Below are positions 23,172 to 29,655 of a stretch of 29,655 nt of DNA, in pieces. Position 1 is the stretch's first letter. Every line of letters begins with the position of its first letter. This DNA comes from CBFCZU01 sp965602635. Lineage in GTDB: Bacteria; Planctomycetota; Phycisphaerae; SM23-33. The notes beneath the pieces are model-generated. The model worked only from the letters and a program-made list of their open reading frames with translations, was not told the DNA's origin and ran no database searches. A program made the position numbers and the translations under genes. The stretch covers positions 1-29,655 of the forward strand of contig CBFCZU010000018.1 of NCBI GenBank assembly GCA_965602635.1, given 5' to 3'.

Positions 23172-24476
23172 GTGAGTTCGTCGAAGAAGCGCTACGCAGT
23201 GGTGGGGGTCGGTTCACGCAGCACGATGTACACCAGGGCCATCACCGAGACCTACGCCCAGCAGTGCGAGCTGGTCGGCCTGTGCGACACGAACCCGGCG
23301 CGGGTGGAGCTGCGCCGGCGGCGCCTGCCGGAAGGCTACCCGGAGGTGCCGGCATACGCGGCCGGGGACTTCGACCGCATGGTCGCCGAGACGCGCCCCG
23401 ACGTGGTCATCGTCACCAGCATGGACGTCACCCACAGCGATTACATCGTCCGGGCGATGGAGCTGGGCGCCGACGTGGTGACCGAGAAGCCAATGACCAC
23501 CGACGAGCAGCGCTGCGCGGCGATCCTGCGGACTCAGCGCCGCACCGGGCGGGCGCTCCAGGTAACCTTCAACTACCGCTACTCGCCGCCGCGCTCGCAG
23601 GTCAGGGAGCTGCTGGCCGCCGACAAGATCGGCGAGGTGCTCAGCGTCGATTTCCACTGGTGGCTGGACACGCGCCACGGGGCCGATTACTTCCGCCGCT
23701 GGCACCGCAACCGGGCCAACTCCAGCTCGCTGCTGGTGCATAAGGCGACGCATCACTTCGACCTGGTGAACTGGTGGCTGGGCGCCCGCCCGGTGGAGGT
23801 CTTCTGCATGGCGCGGCGCGAGTTCTACACGCCGGCGACGGCCGACGATATCTTCGGCCTGAGCGGGCGGTCCGAGCGGTGCCACACCTGCAAGCTGCGC
23901 GACAAGTGCCCTTTCTTCCTCGACATCGAGGCCAACGAGTCGCTCAAGGCGATGTACCTCGACTGCGAGGGCGAGGACGGCTATTTCCGCGACCGCTGCG
24001 TCTTCAGCGATCAGATCGACATCTGGGACGTGATGAACGTCATGGCGCGCTACGACAACGGCGTGACCATGAGCTACTCGCTGAACGCCTACAACCCGGT
24101 CGAGGGCTACACCATCGCCTTCAACGGCCGGCGAGGGCGGCTGGAGCACCTGGCCTGCGAGAGCACCTACATCAGCGGCGACGGCAGCGTGCCCGGCGAG
24201 CTGCAGAAGGGCAACGTGACCGTCACACTGATACCGGCCTTCAAGGCGCCGCAGGTGATCGAGCCCCGCACCGCCAGCGGCGGGCACGGCGGCGGCGACG
24301 CGGTGCTGCTGGAGGACGTATTCAATCCCTCCCCGGCGCCCGACCCGCTGAAGCGCAAGGCCGGGGCGCTCGACGGGGCGTACTCCATACTCATCGGCAT
24401 CGCCGCCTGCCGCAGCATCGACTCGGGCCAGCCGGTCAAGATCGCCGACCTGGTGGATGAGGAGCTGCTGGGGTAG
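23172..24476 (+). CDS. Gfo/Idh/MocA family oxidoreductase with Cys cluster
   Basis: A 434-residue NAD(P)-dependent dehydrogenase of the Gfo/Idh/MocA family. The nucleotide-binding turn is AVVGVGSRSTMY (9-20), and the family motif EKP is at 105-107 (VVTEKPMTTDEQ). An HH-containing helix (HKATHHFDLVNWWLG) lies in the C-terminal domain where substrate is bound. Between about 237 and 276 there is a Cys cluster, CHTCKLRDKCPF (C237, C240, C246) and then LDC and DRC (C265, C276), which resembles a metal-binding insert seen in some members of the family. Likely substrates are sugars or inositols. The start is GTG with AAAGGAG 8 nt upstream. Confidence 0.88.
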   Translation: MSSSKKRYAVVGVGSRSTMYTRAITETYAQQCELVGLCDTNPARVELRRRRLPEGYPEVPAYAAGDFDRMVAETRPDVVIVTSMDVTHSDYIVRAMELGADVVTEKPMTTDEQRCAAILRTQRRTGRALQVTFNYRYSPPRSQVRELLAADKIGEVLSVDFHWWLDTRHGADYFRRWHRNRANSSSLLVHKATHHFDLVNWWLGARPVEVFCMARREFYTPATADDIFGLSGRSERCHTCKLRDKCPFFLDIEANESLKAMYLDCEGEDGYFRDRCVFSDQIDIWDVMNVMARYDNGVTMSYSLNAYNPVEGYTIAFNGRRGRLEHLACESTYISGDGSVPGELQKGNVTVTLIPAFKAPQVIEPRTASGGHGGGDAVLLEDVFNPSPAPDPLKRKAGALDGAYSILIGIAACRSIDSGQPVKIADLVDEELLG

Positions 24477-24528
24477 GGCCGCCCGGCGGGGCCGCCGCGG
24501 CCGCGGCTGTCGCAGGCTCGATCGGCGC

Positions 24529-24560
24529 AGAACAAAGCCCCGGCCGGCACCGACCGGGGC
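24529..24560 (-). terminator. Intrinsic terminator of the small lipoprotein gene
   Basis: On the minus strand GCCCCGGTCG, a GTGC loop and CGGCCGGGGC form a 10-bp stem (one G-U pair) followed by TTTGTT. It lies 34 nt after the lipoprotein stop at 24594. This is the clearest intrinsic terminator in the window. Confidence 0.75.
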
Positions 24561-24593
24561 GTGTGGGCGATTTCACTTGACGGCAGGGGCTTC

Positions 24594-24806
24594 TCAGTCC
24601 GCCTCGCGAAGGTGCCAGTAGCTCATCCGCGAGGGCTTGTCCAGCATCCAGAAGCTGTCCCAGTCGTCGTTTATCTGCCGGGCCTCGAGGGCCATGATGT
24701 TACGGTGGCGACGCCTGCGCTCAGAGGCGCTGTGGACCAGGCCCGGCCCGCAGCCGGACATGAAGGTCGCGACCAGCAACGCCAACAGAATCAGCAACCG
24801 TTTCAT
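24594..24806 (-). CDS. Small lipoprotein, 70 residues
   Basis: Starts MKRLLILLALLVATFMSGCG, a textbook lipoprotein signal with lipobox MSGC. The mature part is only about 50 residues. It is basic at first (SERRRRHRNIM), then ends with an aromatic-rich segment NDDWDSFWMLDKPSRMSYWH. I do not recognise a named family. The ATG at 24806 is preceded by AAAGG at 8 nt; a GTG three codons upstream is less likely. It has its own strong promoter (24884-24912) and an intrinsic terminator (24529-24560), so it is a single-gene unit. That, and the well-formed signal, argue for a real gene despite its size. Confidence 0.8.
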   Translation of the reverse strand: MKRLLILLALLVATFMSGCGPGLVHSASERRRRHRNIMALEARQINDDWDSFWMLDKPSRMSYWHLREAD

Positions 24807-24883
24807 GACTAACACCTTTCCATGCGGTCGAAAGCCTGCACCAATCCCATATTCCGCCGAATGAATCAGGCCTTTCGGCCGGC

Positions 24884-24912
24884 ATGCTATCCCCCGGGAG
24901 CGGCCCTGTCAA
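24884..24912 (-). promoter_or_regulatory. Consensus promoter of the small lipoprotein gene
   Basis: On the minus strand TTGACA (24907-24912), a 17-bp spacer and TAGCAT (24884-24889). The leader would be about 70 nt. It begins 26 bp after the end of the HU/IHF-like gene at 24938 and is probably an independent unit. Confidence 0.75.
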
Positions 24913-24937
24913 TCGAAAAGGAGAGGAAATCGCCCCC

Positions 24938-25237
24938 TCACGCCGGGGGCCGAGCACTCCGGGCCCTGCTGATCATCTTGGCGACGTTCTTGCCGGGCTG
25001 GAAGGACAGGACGTTCTTGGCGGGCACAAGAACCTCTTCGTTGGTCTTGGGATTGCGGGCCTTGCGGGCGGCGCGTCGCTTGACCTCGAAGACGCCGAAG
25101 TTGCGAAGCTCGAACCTGCCGTTTTCGGCGACGGCCTGCAAGACCGCGTCGAGAGTACGCTGGACGATCTTCCTGGCGGTAACCTGGTCTATGTTCAACT
25201 CCATCGCTATCTGCCGAATGAGTTCCCGCTTGGTCAA
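24938..25237 (-). CDS. HU/IHF-family DNA-binding protein
   Basis: A 99-residue nucleoid protein of the HU/IHF family. It begins MTKRELIRQIAMELNI, has the hinge FELRNFGVFEVKRRAARKAR, and shows the DNA-binding arm motif NPKTNEEVLVPAKNVLSFQPGK (quoted in part: NPKTNEEVLVPAK). HU homodimers bend DNA without strict sequence preference, while IHF prefers sites. One subunit alone does not decide between them. The start codon is TTG at 25237, with AGGAGA 9 nt upstream. I find no ATG or GTG in frame that fits better. A weak promoter candidate lies about 115 nt upstream (25352-25379). Confidence 0.93.
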   Translation of the reverse strand: MTKRELIRQIAMELNIDQVTARKIVQRTLDAVLQAVAENGRFELRNFGVFEVKRRAARKARNPKTNEEVLVPAKNVLSFQPGKNVAKMISRARSARPPA

Positions 25238-25351
25238 GGCCGAGAATCTCCTATGGCGGCGGCGAGTGCGTTACCGCCACGACACTAGAGCTGATCTTGC
25301 AGACAATGAACCCTCAGCCCGGCCCCTGGAACTGCTGCCAAGGCTGCTAAG

Positions 25352-25379
25352 ACACTATCAGATGAAAACTTGGCGTCAA
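25352..25379 (-). promoter_or_regulatory. Candidate promoter of the HU/IHF-like gene
   Basis: On the minus strand TTGACG (25374-25379), a 16-bp spacer and TAGTGT (25352-25357), giving a leader of about 110 nt. The local sequence (25340-25440) is less GC-rich than its surroundings, as expected for a promoter region. Confidence 0.5.
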
Positions 25380-25421
25380 GGGCAAAAACAAGCCCGCCCA
25401 CGCCCCCGGTAGTTCGATAAG

Positions 25422-25910
25422 CTATTTGCTGGAAAACAATTGCATCATCAGCCCGGGCATGTCTGCGTAAGCGTATGGCAGCCAACGGCTTTGGTGGAGA
25501 CGCCTGATTTGGCGGTGCAGGCGCTCATAGAGGCGCTGAAGATCGGTGCCCCGCCCAACTTTTTTTCCACAAAAGAACACTCGGCAACCCAGCGGGCGAC
25601 GGCGGTAGGCGGTGCAGTCCGGACCGACCTGATAGGGGCAGCGGCGCTGCCAGGCGCGCTGCGGCGCCGGCGGCGGCTCGAGCGTCAGCAGCGCCAGCTC
25701 CCCCAAGGAGACGTACAGCCGGTGGTCGCAGAGGTCGAACTTGCAGCACATCCCTCCCCCCATGCAGACCCCGCCGGCCACGGACCGATCGGCTTGCTCG
25801 TATATCTCCCGCAGACCTTCCAGCAGGGCCTCGTCCGAGCGGCACAGGTCAACGGCCCCCCGCAGGTCCGCCTCAGGGGTCGGCGAGCTTTCGCTTGTCT
25901 CGGATTTCAT
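25422..25910 (-). CDS. YkgJ-family Cys-cluster protein (second of two)
   Basis: A 162-residue protein with a YkgJ/UPF0153-type zinc- or iron-binding Cys cluster: GVCMGGGMCCKFDLC (C49, C55, C56, C61), then CPYQVGPDC (C91, C99) and PLGCRVFFC (C109, C114). The family motif CRxYxxRPxxCR is present in a variant form as CTAYRRRPLGCR. The role of the family is unknown; metal binding or a metal-dependent activity is suspected. The ATG at 25910 lies inside the preceding paralogous gene (overlap of 38 bp) and has no clear ribosome binding site, so it may be translated by coupling. A GTG at 25931 is an alternative start. Confidence 0.8.
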   Translation of the reverse strand: MKSETSESSPTPEADLRGAVDLCRSDEALLEGLREIYEQADRSVAGGVCMGGGMCCKFDLCDHRLYVSLGELALLTLEPPPAPQRAWQRRCPYQVGPDCTAYRRRPLGCRVFFCGKKVGRGTDLQRLYERLHRQIRRLHQSRWLPYAYADMPGLMMQLFSSK

Positions 25911-26316
25911 CGTAATCGAACCGCGGACCACGGTTTATGCCGGGGCACCGCCGCCCGGCCGTGCTCCACGAGTCAGGGTCCTCAAGGTTCAGCGGCCAGA
26001 ACGGCCAGCTCCCGCACTGGGCCGGGCGGACCGGGTAGATCTTGCACCCGGAGAGGTTCGACGGGTCGTAGCTCAGGAAGACGCAGTCGCGGGTCTTGGG
26101 GTCCTCTTTCAGGCTGAAGCGCTTGCCCACGCGGCGGAGGTATCGGTCGCGGACTTCCTCGATGGGCAGCTTGAGGAACTCGACGAGGGCGTCGAGTTCC
26201 TGCTGGTTGACCCAGACGTATCCCTCGGCAGGCCCGGCGCAGCATCGCCCGCAGCGGATGCACTCGAACGCCAGCCCGCCGGCGTACCAAGGTGGCTTTC
26301 TCGTAAAGAGTTTCAT
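25873..26316 (-). CDS. YkgJ-family Cys-cluster protein (first of two)
   Basis: A 147-residue YkgJ/UPF0153-type protein. The N-terminal cluster is FECIRCGRCCAG (C19, C22, C25, C26). C78, CKIYPVRPAQCGSWPFWP (C91, C101) and C124 follow. The CxxYPxRPxxC stretch is the family signature. I chose the ATG at 26316, which begins MKLFTRKPPWYAGG. It has no Shine-Dalgarno sequence, but TACAAT lies 9 nt upstream, which suggests a nearly leaderless mRNA. A GTG at 26355 would add 13 residues. The downstream paralogue overlaps its 3' end, and the two are only loosely similar outside the cysteines. Confidence 0.85.
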   Translation of the reverse strand: MKLFTRKPPWYAGGLAFECIRCGRCCAGPAEGYVWVNQQELDALVEFLKLPIEEVRDRYLRRVGKRFSLKEDPKTRDCVFLSYDPSNLSGCKIYPVRPAQCGSWPFWPLNLEDPDSWSTAGRRCPGINRGPRFDYDEIRDKRKLADP

Positions 26317-26325
26317 GTCGTCGGC

Positions 26326-26331
26326 ATTGTA
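26326..26331 (-). promoter_or_regulatory. Candidate -10 box for the YkgJ pair
   Basis: TACAAT on the minus strand ends 9 nt before the ATG at 26316. The -35 position (TGCAAA, 17 bp upstream) is a poor match. If used, the leader would be only 2-4 nt. Confidence 0.4.
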
Positions 26332-26374
26332 AGGGATGGGGGGCGGGGTTTGCACGCCCGCGGCGCCGGCGGCG

Positions 26375-27604
26375 CTAACTGGCCGGGCGGGTCGAGGGGC
26401 GTTGCTTGTGAGGCCCCTTAGGCTCTTCCTTGGGCACGAGCTTGATGCTCACCCGCCGCACGCGCCCGCCCCTTACGGCGAACGTGCCGACCAGCTTCCT
26501 TCCGTCCTCGAGCTGGCAGACCAACTGTGGCAGCTTCCGCGGCGGCGTCTCGATGATCCACTTGCCCAGTCGGGCGGCCTGGGGAAGATGCTGGGCCAGC
26601 AGACCCGGCGGCAGCCAGTCGAGCTTGTGACACTTCAGCTTGCCGGCCCGGGCCGACTTGAAGAAGGCGTCGGCGCTCTCAAAGCGCTGCTGCTGGCTGC
26701 AACTGCGGGCGAAGAAGCTGTTCATCGTGCTGGCCGCCACCCGGGCGTACACGTCGGCCGAGGGATTCTTGCCTTGGGCCAGCCACCACTGGCGGCATTT
26801 CTTCTCAAAGCCGTCGATGTCCCGCCCGAAGCTGCGGACCCACGCCTTCTCGTAGGGACTTCCCCGGCTGATGTTGCTGATGAAGGTCGAGAGCGGCTTG
26901 ACGTACTTGCCTTCCTCGCCGTGGACCAGGAAATGGATCATCGACCAGGCCTGGTCGTAGTTGTACATGGACATGCTGACCGACCACTCCAAGTGGCTCA
27001 GGGACATGATCTTGCGGAAGGGCTTGAGTTTCTCAGACTTGATGGCGTCCTTGAGCCGCTCGAGCCTCCCGGGGGGGACGATGCCGGTGATGAAGTCGTC
27101 GCCGGTGAAGATCCCGTGGCCGAAATACTCGGCGAGGCCCTCGTTGACCCACACGGGCAGCCTGTGGCTGATGGCGGCGAAGGCGAACTGGTGAAACGCC
27201 TCGTGCTGGATGACGTGCCAGGTGTACGGGGAGAGCTTCTTGCCGGCGAAGGCCATCAGCTTGCTTTCCCGGGGGTGCACTACGAACATCCCGGCGCTGC
27301 CGATCTTTCCGCCGGCCAGGTAGTAGTCCTCGCGGGTGCGGAAGAGGTAGAAGGGGAGCTTGCGGCGGATGGTCCGGCCGAAGCCCTTCGTCCGGCGGTG
27401 GTATTCCTCGGCCATGGCGTCCATGCGGACGTAGGCCTCGCGGGCGTCGTCGGGATCCAGGTCGGTGTGGATGACGTAGTATCGGCTCTCGTACTTCTTC
27501 ATGCCGATGATCGTTGCGCCCGCGGGGTCCGCGGCCGGGGCTTTCAACGACAATGTCAGGGCGGCCAGGACAGCCAGAACGACCAATCCGCGGGAATGCC
27601 GCAT
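26375..27604 (-). CDS. Secreted DUF1570-type zinc metallopeptidase
   Basis: A 409-residue exported protein. The signal peptide MRHSRGLVVLAVLAALTLSL is followed by a gluzincin-like active site: VIQHEAFHQFAF (H134, E135, H138) and, 17 residues on, WVNEGLAEYFG, which supplies the third zinc ligand (E155). This spacing and context fit the DUF1570 peptidases that are abundant in planctomycetes. The substrate is unknown. The C-terminal region (after about 300) is basic and has no recognised domain. The ATG at 27604 has AGGTGA 6 nt upstream. The frame runs open to 27766, but that part covers the promoter and is not protein-like. Confidence 0.85.
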   Translation of the reverse strand: MRHSRGLVVLAVLAALTLSLKAPAADPAGATIIGMKKYESRYYVIHTDLDPDDAREAYVRMDAMAEEYHRRTKGFGRTIRRKLPFYLFRTREDYYLAGGKIGSAGMFVVHPRESKLMAFAGKKLSPYTWHVIQHEAFHQFAFAAISHRLPVWVNEGLAEYFGHGIFTGDDFITGIVPPGRLERLKDAIKSEKLKPFRKIMSLSHLEWSVSMSMYNYDQAWSMIHFLVHGEEGKYVKPLSTFISNISRGSPYEKAWVRSFGRDIDGFEKKCRQWWLAQGKNPSADVYARVAASTMNSFFARSCSQQQRFESADAFFKSARAGKLKCHKLDWLPPGLLAQHLPQAARLGKWIIETPPRKLPQLVCQLEDGRKLVGTFAVRGGRVRRVSIKLVPKEEPKGPHKQRPSTRPAS

Positions 27605-27656
27605 GCGATCACCTCTTCCATGCTCGGCGAGCGTCGCCCCGTGCGCGCCCCGACGA

Positions 27657-27685
27657 ATTATAGGTAAGCGGGGTTTTCCCGGCAA
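27657..27685 (-). promoter_or_regulatory. Promoter of the DUF1570 peptidase gene
   Basis: On the minus strand TTGCCG (27680-27685), a 17-bp spacer and a perfect TATAAT (27657-27662). The leader is about 45 nt. It diverges from the alr promoter, whose -35 box lies 50 bp away. Confidence 0.7.
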
Positions 27686-27735
27686 GTCAAATAGGCCCCT
27701 TTGACGATGAATGTGATTGGACGGCGCCGTCGTTT

Positions 27736-27763
27736 TTGCTCTGGGAGCAACGGGCTGTATAAT
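27736..27763 (+). promoter_or_regulatory. Promoter of alr, nearly leaderless
   Basis: TTGCTC (27736-27741), a 16-bp spacer and a perfect TATAAT (27758-27763). The ATG is only 11 nt after the -10 box, so the leader should be about 4-6 nt. The intervening CACGTCGGACC contains no ribosome binding site. Confidence 0.65.
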
Positions 27764-27774
27764 CACGTCGGACC

Positions 27775-28890
27775 ATGGACGGCTATCTTCGTGCGGAAAT
27801 CTCGGTCCCCGCGATTCAGCACAACGTTGAGCTTATACGCGGGTTGCTCGCGCCCGGGGTGAAGCTTTGCCCCATCGTCAAGGCGAACGCCTACGGGCAC
27901 GGGCTTCGCCAGATCCTCGGCGTCCTGGGAGCCGCCGCCGACATGCTGGGCGTGGCGGTCTGCTCCGAGGCGGCGATGCTGCGCGACCTGGGCTGGCAGA
28001 GGCCGCTGATCATGTTCACCACGGCGGGTGCCTCCGACGCCGATGCACTAGCCGAGCTGATAGCCCGCGACGTCACCCTGACGCTGACCAACCTGGACGA
28101 GATGAAGCTGCTCGCCGACGCGGCCAAAACGGCGCGCCGCCCGGCCGAGGTGCACGTCAAGATCGACACGGGCATGACACGGGGCGGGGCCCTGCCCGAG
28201 CAGGCGCCGGAGGTGGTGGCGGCGGCGCGGCAGTCCGATGCCGTCCGGCTGACCGGAATCTACACCCACTTCGCCTGCGCCGAGCGCCGCGACAAGGCCG
28301 TCACGCTCGAGCAGATGTCGCGCTTCACCGCCGCGGTCGATGCCTGCGGCGGGCGGGGCGGGGTCGTCCTCCACGCCGCCAACTCCGCCGCCGCAATCGA
28401 CCTGCCCGAGACCCACCTCGACATGGTCCGCCCGGGCATGGCGCTGTACGGCTACCAGCCGTCGGCCACGCTCCAGCGCGTGTTGCCGCTCCAGCCGTCG
28501 CTTCGGCTGACGGCGCCGATCGTGCTGATCAAGGACGTGCCCGCCGGGGCAGCCACCGGATACGGGCACACCTACCGCTTTGAGAGGCCGGCAAGGACGG
28601 CGCTCGTCCCGGTCGGCTATGCCGACGGATACTTCCGCGCCCTGTCCGACGTCGCCTCCATGCGGGTCGGCGGTGTGGACTGCCCGGTCCGCGGGCAGGT
28701 GAGCATGGATCAGACCGTCATCGAGATCACCGAGATCCCCGGCGTGAAGGTCGGCGATGAGGCGGAGATCATCAGCCTGCAGCTCGACGCCCCGCACAGC
28801 GTGGAGAACCTGGCCCGGCTGGCGGGGACAATCCCTTACGAGATCATCACCCGCCTGGGCGACCGCATCACGCGGGTGATCAGCGACTGA
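27775..28890 (+). CDS. alr: Alanine racemase
   Basis: The PLP enzyme that makes D-alanine for peptidoglycan. The 371-residue length is standard. The PLP lysine is in CPIVKANAYGHG (K36), and the second catalytic residue, a tyrosine, is in ATGYGHTYRF (Y263). VGYADGY and RGQVSMDQTVIE are the other family blocks. The start ATG directly follows a TATAAT promoter and has no Shine-Dalgarno sequence. With dapF it supplies two of the stem-peptide precursors. The cold-shock gene converges on its 3' end, leaving an 18-bp gap without a visible terminator. Confidence 0.96.
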   Translation: MDGYLRAEISVPAIQHNVELIRGLLAPGVKLCPIVKANAYGHGLRQILGVLGAAADMLGVAVCSEAAMLRDLGWQRPLIMFTTAGASDADALAELIARDVTLTLTNLDEMKLLADAAKTARRPAEVHVKIDTGMTRGGALPEQAPEVVAAARQSDAVRLTGIYTHFACAERRDKAVTLEQMSRFTAAVDACGGRGGVVLHAANSAAAIDLPETHLDMVRPGMALYGYQPSATLQRVLPLQPSLRLTAPIVLIKDVPAGAATGYGHTYRFERPARTALVPVGYADGYFRALSDVASMRVGGVDCPVRGQVSMDQTVIEITEIPGVKVGDEAEIISLQLDAPHSVENLARLAGTIPYEIITRLGDRITRVISD

Positions 28891-28908
28891 CGGCCGGGGG
28901 CGCGGGGC

Positions 28909-29115
28909 TCACTCCACCCTGACAACCTTCTCGGCCTTTGGGCCCTTGGGGCCTTCCACCAGCTCGAACTGTACGGCATCGCCTTCGCTGAGGCTCTTGT
29001 AGCCCTCGCCGTCGATGCTCGAGTAGTGCACGAAGATGTCCTTTTCGGCATCCTCGGCCTGGATGAAGCCGAACCCCTTAGCGTTGCTGAACCACTTTAC
29101 TTTCCCTGTGGACAT
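28909..29115 (-). CDS. Cold-shock domain protein (CspA family)
   Basis: A 68-residue cold-shock protein, standard length. RNP1 is KGFGFI (13-18) and RNP2 is DIFVHY (26-31). The protein begins MSTGKVKWFSNAKGFG. Family members bind single-stranded RNA and DNA and act as RNA chaperones. The ATG at 29115 has GGAGA 8 nt upstream; a GTG five codons earlier is less likely. The promoter is not clear. One candidate, TTGCCA-16 bp-TAAGCT (29265-29292, minus), would give a leader of about 145 nt, a length usual for csp mRNAs. Confidence 0.95.
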   Translation of the reverse strand: MSTGKVKWFSNAKGFGFIQAEDAEKDIFVHYSSIDGEGYKSLSEGDAVQFELVEGPKGPKAEKVVRVE

Positions 29116-29310
29116 GACAGGCGTCTCCACGGCTGAAGAAACCCAGGAAGTGAGGGGCGAGACTCAGCCCCGACTCGCGGCGGCTGATGCGTCGGCGTGC
29201 CGAACGCGATGAAATGACGAAACTCACCACCAAGACCACCAAAGAAATGCCTTTGCGCCCGTATAGCTTATGCCAAGAGGCGGTTTTGGCAAGGATTTTC
29301 TGGGATTGCT

Positions 29311-29335
29311 GGGCGGGGCGGGGCGGACGGGCGGG
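29311..29335 (+). other. G-rich tract with G-quadruplex potential
   Basis: Five G-runs on the plus strand, in the pattern GGGCGGGGCGGGGCGGACGG followed by GCGGG, lie between the MazG-like stop (29337) and the leader of the cold-shock gene. Runs and loops fit the usual quadruplex pattern. GC-rich genomes give such tracts by chance. Confidence 0.4.
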
Positions 29336-29336
29336 C

Positions 29337-29600
29337 CTACTTGAAGCCCCGGACGTCGCCGGCGGTGTACTTGGCGATGGCGGATTCCAGGTCCACGTCG
29401 TTGATGTTGGCAAGCGTGCACAGCCAGGCGAAGACGTCGGCGAACTCTTCGACCTTGTCGCTCTGCTTGTCGCCGGCCAGGGCGCTGGCCAGCTCGCCCA
29501 CCTCCTCGACGAACCACATGAAGGTTCCCGGCGTGCCGCGCTGGCTGTCGCGGGCGTAGTACTTGCTGCGGATGAATTCCTGAAATTCCTTGATGGTCAT
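29337..29600 (-). CDS. MazG-like nucleotide pyrophosphohydrolase
   Basis: An 87-residue single-domain member of the all-alpha NTP pyrophosphohydrolase (MazG) superfamily. The metal-binding helices are visible as WFVEEVGELASAL (the EExxE motif, E32, E33, E36) and VEEFADVFAWL (E52, D55). The proteins hydrolyse NTPs or dNTPs to NMP and pyrophosphate, often for housecleaning; the exact substrate is unknown. The start ATG at 29600 overlaps a TGA in another frame (ATGA), so a further upstream gene may end there. GAGAG lies 6 nt upstream. Confidence 0.88.
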   Translation of the reverse strand: MTIKEFQEFIRSKYYARDSQRGTPGTFMWFVEEVGELASALAGDKQSDKVEEFADVFAWLCTLANINDVDLESAIAKYTAGDVRGFK

Positions 29601-29655
29601 GGCTGCTCTCGCGGATTGGATGCTGTCCCGGCCGGGGCTGCCTGCGCCCGGCGAA
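29597..29655 (-). CDS. Possible 3' end of an upstream gene (partial)
   Basis: On the minus strand one frame is open from the right edge to a TGA that overlaps the MazG-like start as ATGA. It would encode a tail ending APAGTASNPREQP. The stretch is only 59 bp, low in complexity and has no recognisable domain, so the call rests on the ATGA overlap alone. Confidence 0.3.
   Translation of the reverse strand, partial: RRAQAAPAGTASNPREQP

Noticed and set aside
23020..23217. Small minus-strand frame after dapF ending in AAEMFLCLLEQE
   Set aside because: The tail looks protein-like, but the rest does not. The frame covers the Gfo/Idh/MocA promoter and no ribosome binding site is visible. It may be a gene remnant, but I cannot support it.
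1..29655. tRNA, rRNA, insertion sequence or prophage
   Set aside because: I looked for tRNA-like cloverleaf ends, rRNA blocks, transposase motifs and terminal inverted repeats around genes and found none.

Overview
The window is strongly GC-rich bacterial chromosome that reads like a planctomycete, probably Phycisphaerae-like. The evidence is a secreted protein with a C-terminal PEP-CTERM sorting signal, a DUF1570-type HExxH peptidase, several proteins with N-terminal two-CxxC zinc ribbons, a Gfo/Idh/MocA dehydrogenase with an inserted Cys cluster, two YkgJ-type Cys-cluster proteins, and a cytoplasmic GH2 enzyme. dapF and alr are both present, which fits a lineage that makes DAP/D-Ala peptidoglycan. 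The assignment is an inference from gene content. I see no rRNA, tRNA, CRISPR array, insertion sequence or phage gene. This is ordinary core/metabolic chromosome.

Layout. 1-145 (-): start of a zinc-ribbon protein cut by the window edge. 325-2410 (+): a TauE/SafE-type permease, then hpt coupled by ATGA to a small bacterial-PH membrane protein. 2509-3666 (-): PEP-CTERM beta-helix-like secreted protein. 4043-7756 (+): class V aminotransferase, serA and an EamA-type transporter, behind a TTGACA/TACCAT promoter and a structured leader of about 130 nt. 7753-11103 (-): a membrane protein with zinc ribbons at both ends, followed by a LarA-family protein whose stop codon interlocks with that of the transporter. 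11252-13021 (+): GH2 glycosidase. Two perfect inverted repeats fill the convergent gap after it. 13095-14411 (-): YhbY RNA-binding protein and a CBM9-like lipoprotein with an EPKP spacer. 14686-18201 (+): STAS protein, an ABC exporter with an unusual N-terminal extension, and a LipM/LplA-type acyltransferase. 18205-19095 (-): transglutaminase-like protein. 19194-24476 (+): nucleoside hydrolase coupled to a secreted alpha/beta hydrolase, then dapF, then a Gfo/Idh/MocA oxidoreductase. 24594-27604 (-): small lipoprotein, HU/IHF-like protein, two overlapping YkgJ-family proteins and the DUF1570 peptidase. 27775-28890 (+): alr. 28909-29600 (-): cold-shock protein and MazG-like pyrophosphohydrolase, with the tail of a further gene perhaps at the right edge.

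Genes that plausibly work together: the aminotransferase and SerA make phosphoserine; DapF and Alr supply peptidoglycan precursors; hpt and the nucleoside hydrolase serve purine salvage; the GH2 enzyme, Gfo/Idh/MocA protein and CBM9 lipoprotein suggest saccharide use. Promoters are recognisable: TTGACA-, TTGCAA- or TTGCAC-like -35 boxes 16-17 bp from TATAAT-, TAGCAT- or TACCAT-like -10 boxes. At hpt and alr the -10 box lies so close to the ATG that the mRNA should be leaderless or nearly so.

I did not find a clearly new multi-gene system. The most interesting items are the exporter's N-terminal extension, the leaderless-type promoters, the structured serine-operon leader, the paired palindromes after the GH2 gene, and the LarA/zinc-ribbon pair.
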